A DNA stretch of 42,053 bases from Methanomassiliicoccales archaeon UBA147 (GTDB lineage: Archaea; Thermoplasmatota; Thermoplasmata; SG8-5). A model generated the notes under the pieces. The model saw nothing but the letters and a program-made list of their open reading frames with translations. It was not told the origin of the DNA and made no database searches. The translations under genes were made by a program, and so were the position numbers. Positions 31,901 through 39,053 of this stretch are shown here, in pieces; the first letter of the stretch is position 1; each line of letters starts with the position of its first letter. The stretch lies in NCBI GenBank assembly GCA_002496385.1, contig DAJR01000036.1, positions 35,653 through 77,705 on the forward strand, read 5' to 3'.

Positions 31901-31959
31901 GGAAGGCGCATGCCGAAGATTCTGTCAGGGAAGAACCTCGCGAGAAGGAGGAATCCTGA
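28903..31959 (+). CDS. Anchored SBBP propeller / PKD surface protein 2
   Basis: This is a 1018-residue paralogue of the preceding protein, made by tandem duplication. It has a signal peptide (SALLVSLIIAGLVAP) and the same N-terminal domain (FVENIGQLDNEAIRFYTASG). Seven SBBP repeats follow, then three PKD domains where the first protein has five. It ends in a membrane helix (IIIFILALLTFSAALV) and a charged tail. I start at ATG 28903, which overlaps the previous stop, and not at the further-upstream frame opening. Its own stop overlaps the next ATG (TGATG at 31957-31961), so the propeller pair and the binding protein are expressed as one unit. Confidence 0.88.
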   Translation: MRFAASALLVSLIIAGLVAPCVQNGELQSPVTFDLNDGTIPEITTRAEETIGGVFVENIGQLDNEAIRFYTASGSMAFTDRAILFRMTEDGAQGARSSTIAIGFSGADQIMPKGTGQAPWKLNYLRGNDSAKWQSGVRSYLGVVYENLWNGVDLACGMENESLKYDLILKPYADLSQIRFEVEGYESVSLDAGGNLCISTGLGPDCMLIDSAPVANYADGAREILGAKFILAGNTFSFDIAGRDPARTVIIDPMVYSTYLGGAGIDSGTAIAIDAGGAAYVAGYTDSQEFSTTPGIQESGQRPTRDIFVSKLDRTGQTLLFTTFLGGEDYDIVNAVAVDDDGCAYVAGMTRSADFPTTSRAVDTSYGGTGDGFAMKLAADGGSLIYSTFLGGSHDEECSGIAVAHDGQAYVTGHTWSVDFPVTPGSFSRQHNGDSDAFAAKINLYGDILVYSTFLGGTGSDFGTAIGIMDGYAFVAGFTRSPDFPTTPGSLNTTAKGENAFVTKIGRQGNILAYSSTLGGDGDDTVTSISVDDAGSAYIAGGTGSKNFPATSGSSDATYNGGRDIFAAKLDPAGDSLGYATYLGGGLDDIAGSLAVDSDGCAHLTGSTDSTNFPTTANAISLFKTGGSDAFVLKLAGSGSKLEYSTYLGGSSDDGGLGISLSADDCVHVAGCTWSQDIPTTPAVPGKVSGGQQDIFVAKLDIIPPVAIAGPDRAVNESSDVTFDASFSHDNVGIENYTWTFFDGAAYHNLTGASMTHFFGIPGVYWVALIVTDAVGNRAVDLMDLTILVNPIPVAEAGPDRQANLSEPLRFDGTASRDNVGITEYYWTFSDGVNGNIIVSDPAPVWTFTRPGTYEVLLTVHDSDSNQDTDTLSVTVSDNQSPCALPSSCTAVSYGGLAAFNGTASTDDVGIVNYTWNFTHNGTATALYGPVPAFRFWSPGITIVTLTVADAAGNEDSNLLAVTVSQPEIHKEVGPVTMTGIIIFILALLTFSAALVRSKRKAHAEDSVREEPREKEES

Positions 31960-34724
31960 TGGCTGCGCCCCGCAGAATATCACTGGCCCGCACAGTCAAA
32001 ATCGCCTTATGTTCCCTGGTTGTAGCCGCCCTGCTCCTCTCCGGGATGCAGTTTTGCCTCAATGAAGCGCAGGCGGTGACACCAGACCAGCAGATAATCC
32101 TGAGATGCGCCGTAAAGGCCCTGGCCCAAACGAATCCGCTAAATGCAGACGAAGACGACTGGCAGATATTGAATCTGATTTACGAGGGTGCGACGAAAAC
32201 CCATCCTGGGACAGGCGAACGCGTCCCTTACATAGCCGTCGGCACGGCCAACGGGTCGCACAAGACCCACTCGCTGAACTGGGGCGATTGCTCGGTGGGC
32301 AATTTCGGCTACTCCCCGAAGGAAATTTGGGAAGACCCAGGCAAACCCGAGATCACGGTTTTCTATGATTTCGAGGACGTGTATTGGCATGACGGTGTCA
32401 GAATGGGCATCCGCGACATAATGTTCTCATTCCACGTCCAGGCCGGCGCCCAGGTACCGTGGCTCGGCCACCCGCTCGCGGACAAGGCCGGCGGAACTTA
32501 CAGCAACTACACATACACAAATTGGCTCCATATCTACAAGGTATATGAGAGCCAGGACGGCACCAGAGCCGCCCTTAAGTTCGTGCTTCAGAAACCCCTG
32601 TTCGGCGTGTTCGACACCTATTTTTCTTCCTACATAATGCCATACCATATTTGGGGCGGGGAGGCGTCCAACCAGACAATGAACAACACGAAGATATGGT
32701 GCGATGCCGGGTACAACCGCTCGGACGAGTTCTCATGGAAATCCTATTTCGCGGCAAAGTGGTCCAACCCATGGCCCATAGGAAGCGGGCCGTTCTCCTG
32801 GGGCGGGCTGAGCGGCAACAGGATAACCCTCAATGCCTGGTGGAACCATTTCTACAAGCCGGGGTTCAAGTATTACTCTTACGACCCGGCACTGGCGGTT
32901 CAACCGCAGATAGGCATTCTTTCGCTGAGGTTTTATTCATCCGAGGAGCAGGCGATCATGGATTTGGAGGCTGACAGGCTGGATTACATCGCATGGGCGC
33001 TCTCGCCGTCCGACGTCGGCCGTTTCGTCAATCATCCCGACATCGTCTACACCTCGCTGCAATCCACTTCCATGGTCTACATGGGATTCAACATGAGGAG
33101 GAGATCCTTCGGATATGACCGCACCTATGATGGCGCGGGGTACACCGACACCGACTACGGGAAGCCCCTCAGGAAGGCGATAGCCCACTGCATCGACGTC
33201 GGCACGATCAACGCCATGGCGAATTCGATGACACCCCGCCCTGACCTGCTGGACGTATTCCGGGAATGGAAGAACTCCTCGGCGCCGTCCTACCCATTCG
33301 ACCCTGCCGAGGCCATTAGCATCCTTCTGAAGGCCGGGTACATCCTCAACGACCCAGCCCAGCCTCCGGGGGTTGGAAACTGGTGGTCCAACCCTGACGG
33401 CGGCCCGATAGGCAGCTCTCCCGGCGGAAAGATCGAGATACTGACAACCGAGCCTGACTACGATCCGACGAGATACAACATCGCCACGGCTCTCGTGAGC
33501 AGGTTGCGCGCGACAGGGATAAACGCCGAGCTAGCGCCCCGCGAGATTGGGCTGCTGCAGACCCTGCTGGACAACCGGGAGTTCGATGTCTGCATCGCCA
33601 GGCAGGAAATCATCCCGCAGCAGAGGTCCAGGCCGGAAATCTACTATTACGGCAACTTCCACTCGGCCACCCGGCAGCAGGGCCCCAATTACTATGGTTA
33701 CAAGAATTCATCATTCGACGCGAACGTCCTTCTGGCTATGAGCCGGGCCGGCGCCGAGGCCGAGCGCAAGTATGTCCAGGACTCAGAGTCCTCCATTGCA
33801 TACGATGTGCCCATCGCCGCGCTTTACTGCGAGATCAACGTCGAGGTTCACAGGGCATCCAATTTCGAAGGCCTGGTGGACGACGGCTCGGGAAGCCTTC
33901 TCAACGCCAGGTCGATGGCGGGCGCGCGCTGGCAGGAGAAGGCCGCCCTCAAGGCCAGGTTCATGGGCATCCCCCTCACGGTCCAATCCAACTCGACACG
34001 GCAGATCACCGTCAGGGTGACGGACCAGAGGAACAACCTTGTGAGCGGCGCGGAGGTGACGCTGGAAGCGAGCTCCGGCCGCCTGCTGAACACCACGGGC
34101 ATGACAGACCAGAACGGCCAGTTCTCCACCAACTTCACAGCGCCCTATGTCCCACTTGTGGAAACGTACAACAACATGGAGGCGGTGAAACTCAGGATAA
34201 AGACAGCCACGATGAGCGGCTACAGGCCTGCCCAGTCCATGGAATTCACGGTGACAGTATTCCCCGAGATAATGAGGTCCATGTTCATCGAGGCAACAGG
34301 AGAGCCTGACGTGGTGACAGACCTGGACACCCAAGGCAACCCGGGGTTCATGCACCTGACCCTCCGGGTCAAGGACATGAGCAGCATCCCGCTGGGCGGC
34401 GCCGCCCTCAGAATCATGTCGGCAGATGCGAATCTGACATTCAGCGACATGACGGTGCGGACTGACTCGGGCGGCAGCGCGACGGTCACGGTCTTCGCGC
34501 CGGACGTCGATTCAGTCACAGAATACAACATAACAATCAACGCGACCAAGGGCGGGTTCATCAATGCCAGCCAGGAGATCACATTCACTGTTCTGCCGCG
34601 CACGGCAGAGGTCGAGCTTGTCGAACGCTTGGCTCTCGCGGATTATGCTGTGCCGGCCGCCTTGGTCATCCTACTGTTCATCCTGGTTGCCATGGTCTAC
34701 AGGGTGCGGAAGCGGGGAAGGTAA
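31959..34724 (+). CDS. Anchored family 5 solute-binding protein 1
   Basis: This 921-residue exported protein has a signal peptide near residues 8-38 and then a family 5 (peptide/nickel type, DppA/OppA-like) solute-binding domain to about 640. Typical landmarks are the N-terminal NPLNADEDDWQILNLIYEG, YDFEDVYWHDGV, SGPFSWGG and GKPLRKAIAHCIDV segments. Two Ig-like Big_1-type domains follow (about 665-775 and 775-880; VTDQRNNLVSGAEVTL, MTDQNGQFSTNF), then a membrane helix and RVRKRGR. Ordinary binding proteins lack both the Ig stalk and the C-terminal anchor. No permease or ATPase genes are in the window. It could deliver peptides to a transporter encoded elsewhere or act as a receptor. Confidence 0.87.
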   Translation: MAAPRRISLARTVKIALCSLVVAALLLSGMQFCLNEAQAVTPDQQIILRCAVKALAQTNPLNADEDDWQILNLIYEGATKTHPGTGERVPYIAVGTANGSHKTHSLNWGDCSVGNFGYSPKEIWEDPGKPEITVFYDFEDVYWHDGVRMGIRDIMFSFHVQAGAQVPWLGHPLADKAGGTYSNYTYTNWLHIYKVYESQDGTRAALKFVLQKPLFGVFDTYFSSYIMPYHIWGGEASNQTMNNTKIWCDAGYNRSDEFSWKSYFAAKWSNPWPIGSGPFSWGGLSGNRITLNAWWNHFYKPGFKYYSYDPALAVQPQIGILSLRFYSSEEQAIMDLEADRLDYIAWALSPSDVGRFVNHPDIVYTSLQSTSMVYMGFNMRRRSFGYDRTYDGAGYTDTDYGKPLRKAIAHCIDVGTINAMANSMTPRPDLLDVFREWKNSSAPSYPFDPAEAISILLKAGYILNDPAQPPGVGNWWSNPDGGPIGSSPGGKIEILTTEPDYDPTRYNIATALVSRLRATGINAELAPREIGLLQTLLDNREFDVCIARQEIIPQQRSRPEIYYYGNFHSATRQQGPNYYGYKNSSFDANVLLAMSRAGAEAERKYVQDSESSIAYDVPIAALYCEINVEVHRASNFEGLVDDGSGSLLNARSMAGARWQEKAALKARFMGIPLTVQSNSTRQITVRVTDQRNNLVSGAEVTLEASSGRLLNTTGMTDQNGQFSTNFTAPYVPLVETYNNMEAVKLRIKTATMSGYRPAQSMEFTVTVFPEIMRSMFIEATGEPDVVTDLDTQGNPGFMHLTLRVKDMSSIPLGGAALRIMSADANLTFSDMTVRTDSGGSATVTVFAPDVDSVTEYNITINATKGGFINASQEITFTVLPRTAEVELVERLALADYAVPAALVILLFILVAMVYRVRKRGR

Positions 34725-34790
34725 ACAAAGCACCGTACCAATCAATTTATATATTCTACAAAACACCGTACAAATGTTATTATATACTCT
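34725..34790 (+). promoter_or_regulatory. Tandem 33-bp promoter duplication
   Basis: Two abutting 33-bp units (34725-34757 and 34758-34790) match at 26 of 33 positions. Each begins ACAAARCACCGTAC and ends with a TATA-like core (TTTATATA at 34747-34754; TTATATA at 34780-34786). The second core lies about 30-36 nt before ATG 34816. The conserved CACCGTAC upstream of each TATA box could be a BRE-overlapping operator. Confidence 0.65.
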
Positions 34791-34815
34791 CAAAAGGAAT
34801 TCTTATTCGGTGAAG

Positions 34816-37611
34816 ATGAAATTGAGAATCTTGGCGATATTGGTCGCATTCATGATTATCCTCCCTTCTTTTTTTCCCTCGGAACAGGCACAGGAAAATG
34901 AGCTGGTCCTGAGGGTCGCGGTGCAGGACGACATGAAAGGGACCAACCCCATCACCGTCAGCGACGTCTGGTCCTGGAACGTGCTGGGCTTCCTGTTCGA
35001 CAGCCCCATGAACTTCGACAAAGAAACCGATAAATTCACCCCCTACATCGCGATCGGTTCCGCTGCCATATCGGGAAAAGCGGACGGCTGGGCAGATTGC
35101 GCCATCGGCAACTTTGGCTATTCCCCCGAATCCGCCTGGGCAAATTCCACGAAGCAGGAAACAATCATTTTCTACGACTTCGAGAATGTGAAGTGGCATG
35201 ATGGCCACCAGATGGACGTTCGCGACATTCTTTTCTCCATGCATCTTGCCGGCCAGGTGCCTGAGTGGTCCAGCTCCGTGAACCCGCTCAAGGACAAAGG
35301 CGGACGCGACGGTTCCAACTATTCAACGACAAGCTGGCTTCACGTTTACAAGGTCTGGGAAAGCCCCGACGGCATGCAGGCCGCACTACGGTTCCAGCTC
35401 CAGGAGCCGTTCGCGGATTTCTTCAAATCGACATTGGCCACATTCCTGCTTCCGGAGCACATCTGGAATTCTATTCCCGCAGGCCAACCATCCGACGCCA
35501 AAATATGGTGCGACCCGGATTACGCATCCAACCCCTGGCAAGTTGCGGCTGCCCAGTCCTATGAGAACAACCCACCGATCGGCAGCGGCCCATTCAAGTT
35601 CGAGTTCTGGGAAAAGGGCCAGATGAGCAAAACATCAACTTGGCGGGAGCATTTCTTCCGGGAGGATTACAAATATACATCCTATGTTCAGAATGAATTT
35701 GGTGAATCACTTGCCAGGCAGCCCAATATTGATGCCATCACCTACAAGATATTCAAGACAGCTGAGGCGGCGGTCCTGGCACTGAAGAGCGATGACATTG
35801 ATTACATCGCTTGGTCGGTGCCGCCTACGTTCGTTCAGGAACTGGCCAACGAGCCCGGGGTTGCGCTACAGCAATCGCCGGAAAATGGATTCACCCATCT
35901 TGCCTTTAACATGAGGCGACCCTCTTTCGGGTATAATGCAACAGGTGAGGATGTCGGTAAACCGTTCAGACAGGCTGTGGCTCATTGTATCGACAAGTAC
36001 CGAATTATGACAAGGCTCATTCAGCTGGGAATCGTCGGGACAGGACCGATTTCCTCGGTGAGTGATTGGTACAACGAATCGGTACCCGCATATAGTTTTG
36101 ACCCCGATGAGGCCAAACAGATACTGGCTGATGCCGGTTACAAGGTGGATGTGGATGGAACACTCCTCTCGGGCGAAGATGCACTCGCAGCTGTGAACGG
36201 TTGGTCTGGTCACTGGTGGGTGAATCCGAACGGCACTCCTATTGGAAGTAGGCCAGATGGTTTAATTAAAATATATGTCCCTGCAGGCTCATATACCTTG
36301 GAACCTCCCGTAATAGCATGTAATATGATTGCCCAACAACTCAGAGACATCGGGATATATGCAGAATCTGTTGCATTAGATTTTGGGTCGTTAATTGGTT
36401 TGATTGGGGCCGAGCAATACACAACACCAGGCGAGCATAATTTTGATATGTTTCTTTTGTCGTGGCGCATCGGCGATGAGCCATCCGAATTTCTTCATGC
36501 ATTCTTCCATTCTAGTCAATCTGAAATCGGTCAAAACTATGCCGGATACCAAAATAATAGTTTTGATGAAATAATCGACCTGGCGCGGAGCACCGAAGAC
36601 CCAGTTGTTAAAAAGAAAGCCATATTCGATGCCCAGGCCGCCATTTGCTATGACCTACCCTACGATGTCCTGTATTACAAGACCAACACCGAGACCTACC
36701 GCTCAGACAGATTCACCGGCTGGGTTGTGGGAGATGCCGGCTCGATATTCTGCTGGGAATCGATACTGAATATACAGGCTCCCAGCCCATTCAAGGTGAT
36801 TGCCCAGTTCGTCAGCCCTCCATCCGCAATTGTGGCCAATTCCACGACCCAAATTACCGTGTTTGTGAAGGACCAGGATGGCAATCCGCTGCAAGGCGCG
36901 AGAGTGAAACTCAATGCGTCAGTCGGCAAGTTAGCCGCAGAAATCGGCAACACCTCGTCAACCGGCAAGTTCACCACGACCTACACCGCGCCATATGCCA
37001 ATCCGTTCGACCCCGAAGTCTTAGCAAATGGCACATCGGCCATCATCCAGATTGTTTTCGCAAGTTATATTTCACCCGAAGGAACGCGCTACGACCCCGC
37101 GCCCAGCCGCCTCACCGTCATCAAGATATTCCCCGAGAGCGCGGTGTTCCTCTCGGTTTCCATGTCTGCGGACCCGGACATAATAGACCCGGATGTTGCG
37201 GAGGACGGCACTCTGGGCTTCACCTATGTGGATGTGATTGTGACAGACCAGGATAGGCTGCCGGTGCAGGGCGTGTCGGTCGCGCTGGCTGCCATTCCGG
37301 CTGTTCCAAGTATTGAGCCGATTGATCAGCTTACGGATGCCGATGGGAAGGCGCGGTTCAGAGTGACATCGGGCAATCTCTCGAACGACGATGGCTCCAT
37401 TAAAGAATACGTGTTGAGGGCGATTGCCATCCATCCGACGGATGTCAATCTCCGGGGGGAAAACCTCATGTCCATCAGCATCGTGGACGCCATGATTGGT
37501 GCCCCGCCACCAGTCCATTTCCCGATAACAGAACTGGCCATCGCTATAGGCTCAGCATTTCTGATTGTCTTTGCCCTCGCGGTCATTATCCACCACAAGA
37601 AAAAGTCCTAG
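34816..37611 (+). CDS. Anchored family 5 solute-binding protein 2
   Basis: 931 residues with the same architecture as the previous gene: signal peptide (ILAILVAFMIILPSFFPS), family 5 solute-binding domain (about 30-650; NPITVSDVWSWNVLG, YDFENVKWHDGH, GSGPFKFEFW, GKPFRQAVAHCIDKY), two Ig-like domains (about 665-780 and 790-895), and a C-terminal helix with HHKKKS. The two copies are diverged paralogues. The frame opens at 34564 inside the previous gene, but ATG 34816 follows GGTGAAG and gives the signal peptide. A patch at about 36240-36600 is AT-rich compared with the rest. It has its own duplicated promoter, so it can be regulated apart from the upstream operon. It converges on malic enzyme with a 7-nt gap. 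Confidence 0.87.
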   Translation: MKLRILAILVAFMIILPSFFPSEQAQENELVLRVAVQDDMKGTNPITVSDVWSWNVLGFLFDSPMNFDKETDKFTPYIAIGSAAISGKADGWADCAIGNFGYSPESAWANSTKQETIIFYDFENVKWHDGHQMDVRDILFSMHLAGQVPEWSSSVNPLKDKGGRDGSNYSTTSWLHVYKVWESPDGMQAALRFQLQEPFADFFKSTLATFLLPEHIWNSIPAGQPSDAKIWCDPDYASNPWQVAAAQSYENNPPIGSGPFKFEFWEKGQMSKTSTWREHFFREDYKYTSYVQNEFGESLARQPNIDAITYKIFKTAEAAVLALKSDDIDYIAWSVPPTFVQELANEPGVALQQSPENGFTHLAFNMRRPSFGYNATGEDVGKPFRQAVAHCIDKYRIMTRLIQLGIVGTGPISSVSDWYNESVPAYSFDPDEAKQILADAGYKVDVDGTLLSGEDALAAVNGWSGHWWVNPNGTPIGSRPDGLIKIYVPAGSYTLEPPVIACNMIAQQLRDIGIYAESVALDFGSLIGLIGAEQYTTPGEHNFDMFLLSWRIGDEPSEFLHAFFHSSQSEIGQNYAGYQNNSFDEIIDLARSTEDPVVKKKAIFDAQAAICYDLPYDVLYYKTNTETYRSDRFTGWVVGDAGSIFCWESILNIQAPSPFKVIAQFVSPPSAIVANSTTQITVFVKDQDGNPLQGARVKLNASVGKLAAEIGNTSSTGKFTTTYTAPYANPFDPEVLANGTSAIIQIVFASYISPEGTRYDPAPSRLTVIKIFPESAVFLSVSMSADPDIIDPDVAEDGTLGFTYVDVIVTDQDRLPVQGVSVALAAIPAVPSIEPIDQLTDADGKARFRVTSGNLSNDDGSIKEYVLRAIAIHPTDVNLRGENLMSISIVDAMIGAPPPVHFPITELAIAIGSAFLIVFALAVIIHHKKKS

Positions 37612-37618
37612 AATGTCG

Positions 37619-38974
37619 CTAAAGAACTTCCGGCGGCTCCCGGATGAACCCTTTCTCCATCATCAGCTTGGTCTTCTCCCTGGAAGAAGTAATTAAAAAT
37701 TCCGCCGTCTCCCTGAGGTACTGGCGTGTTCGCTTCTGCCGCGCTATGCCTTGCTCCATGGCTTTCTCTGCCACTGCAACGGCGGTGTTTATGAACACAT
37801 TTGTTTCATCCATTGTGGGCACGAGATAATCCTCACGGAGGCCGTTATCCTCCGCGGTCTTGGCAATTGAGTGGGCCGCGGCGATGTGCATCTCATCCGT
37901 GATGGTGCTGGCCCGTACATCCAGAGTGCCTCTGAAGATGCCGGGAAAACCGATTGAATTGTTGACCTGGTTGGGGAAGTCGCTCCTCCCGGTCCCGAAA
38001 ATCCTGACACCGACTTCCTTTGCCTCCCAGGGCCATATCTCAGGAACAGGGTTGGCCTCGGCAAATACCACCGGGTTGTGGGCCATTCCTTTCAGCCACT
38101 CTTTCCTGATTGTGCCCGGGCCGGGCTTCGAGGCGCTGACCAGCACATCCGCGCCTTTCAGGGCGGCCGCGATGTCCCCTGTGACAGATTCGGAATTTGT
38201 CTTCTGGGCCAGCTGCCATTTTTTCGGATTATTTCCGTCCTTCTCCAGGTCTTCCCTTCCGGAGTGGAGTGCCCCTTTGCTGTCGACTATGACAATTTTT
38301 CCCGGCACTGCGCCCGCCTTCATGAGCGTGAAGGCCAGGCATATGTTGGCGGCCCCGGCGCCGACAAGCGTGATGCGCGATTCCGCGAATTTCTTGCCGG
38401 CGACCTTCAGGCCGTTGATTATGCCCGCGAGCGTGATGGCGGCCGTGCCCTGCTGATCGTCATGCCAGACCGGGATATTCAGCTCTTTTCTGAGCCTCTC
38501 GAGAATGTAGAAGCAATCAGGAGTTCGAATATCCTCCAGGTTGATTCCGCCGAACGTGGGCGCCACCATCTTCACGGTTTCGACGAATTTATCCGGGTCC
38601 TTCATGTCAATCATCAGGGCTGTGGAATCCACACCTCCCAGGTACTTGAACAACAGGGATTTGCCTTCCATGACAGGGTAGCCGGCCAGAGGCCCGATGT
38701 CCCCGAGGCCCAGCACCCTTGTCCCGTTGGAGGCGACCGCGATGTAGTTCCACTTGTTGGTATGCTCGTAGGCCAGCATCGGCTCTGCCGCGATCGCTTT
38801 ACAGGGCTCCGCGACCCCGGGTGTGTACCACACCCCGAAATCCGAGAAATCCTTCACGCGGCACTTGCCGATGACCTCCATCTTTCCCCTGTAGAACGGG
38901 TGCCAGCTCATTGCCCTCTTGCCAGGCAGTTTCGCCTTTTCCATGCGCTCTTTCTCTGTTTCGGTCAAGGGCAC
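37619..38974 (-). CDS. Malic enzyme (NAD(P)-dependent, decarboxylating)
   Basis: This 451-residue cytoplasmic enzyme interconverts malate and pyruvate + CO2 with reduction of NAD(P). The family signatures are present: Tyr50 in YTPGVAEPC, Lys105 in PVMEGKSLLFK, Glu147-Asp148 in INLEDIRTP, Asp172-Asp173 in HDDQQGTA, the dinucleotide loop GAGAAN at 205-210, and ANPVPEIWP. It is the short form, without the phosphotransacetylase-like extension of bacterial MaeB. HDDQQGTA differs from the more usual HDDQHGTA. The coenzyme cannot be settled from this reading. GTG 38974 is the best start; the nearby ATG at 38979 is out of frame. A TATTTA box lies about 20 nt upstream. Confidence 0.92.
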   Translation of the reverse strand: MPLTETEKERMEKAKLPGKRAMSWHPFYRGKMEVIGKCRVKDFSDFGVWYTPGVAEPCKAIAAEPMLAYEHTNKWNYIAVASNGTRVLGLGDIGPLAGYPVMEGKSLLFKYLGGVDSTALMIDMKDPDKFVETVKMVAPTFGGINLEDIRTPDCFYILERLRKELNIPVWHDDQQGTAAITLAGIINGLKVAGKKFAESRITLVGAGAANICLAFTLMKAGAVPGKIVIVDSKGALHSGREDLEKDGNNPKKWQLAQKTNSESVTGDIAAALKGADVLVSASKPGPGTIRKEWLKGMAHNPVVFAEANPVPEIWPWEAKEVGVRIFGTGRSDFPNQVNNSIGFPGIFRGTLDVRASTITDEMHIAAAHSIAKTAEDNGLREDYLVPTMDETNVFINTAVAVAEKAMEQGIARQKRTRQYLRETAEFLITSSREKTKLMMEKGFIREPPEVL

Positions 38975-39013
38975 CCCATCGGGAAATCCGTAAATAGACT
39001 TTGCTAATCGGCA

Positions 39014-39041
39014 ACTTTATTATAGTCGCGCTCTTATATAA
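39014..39041 (+). promoter_or_regulatory. Promoter region of the 39054 surface gene
   Basis: Two TATA-like stretches occur, CTTTATTATAG (39015-39024) and TTATATAA (39034-39041). The first fits ATG 39054. The second would start transcription just after that codon and favour the in-frame ATG at 39078. Confidence 0.45.
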
Positions 39042-39053
39042 TCCGCGATAGGT

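Noticed and set aside
34564..34815. Longer N-terminus for the second binding protein
   Set aside because: It is the shifted frame of the first binding protein's end plus the duplicated promoter; the signal peptide begins at ATG 34816.
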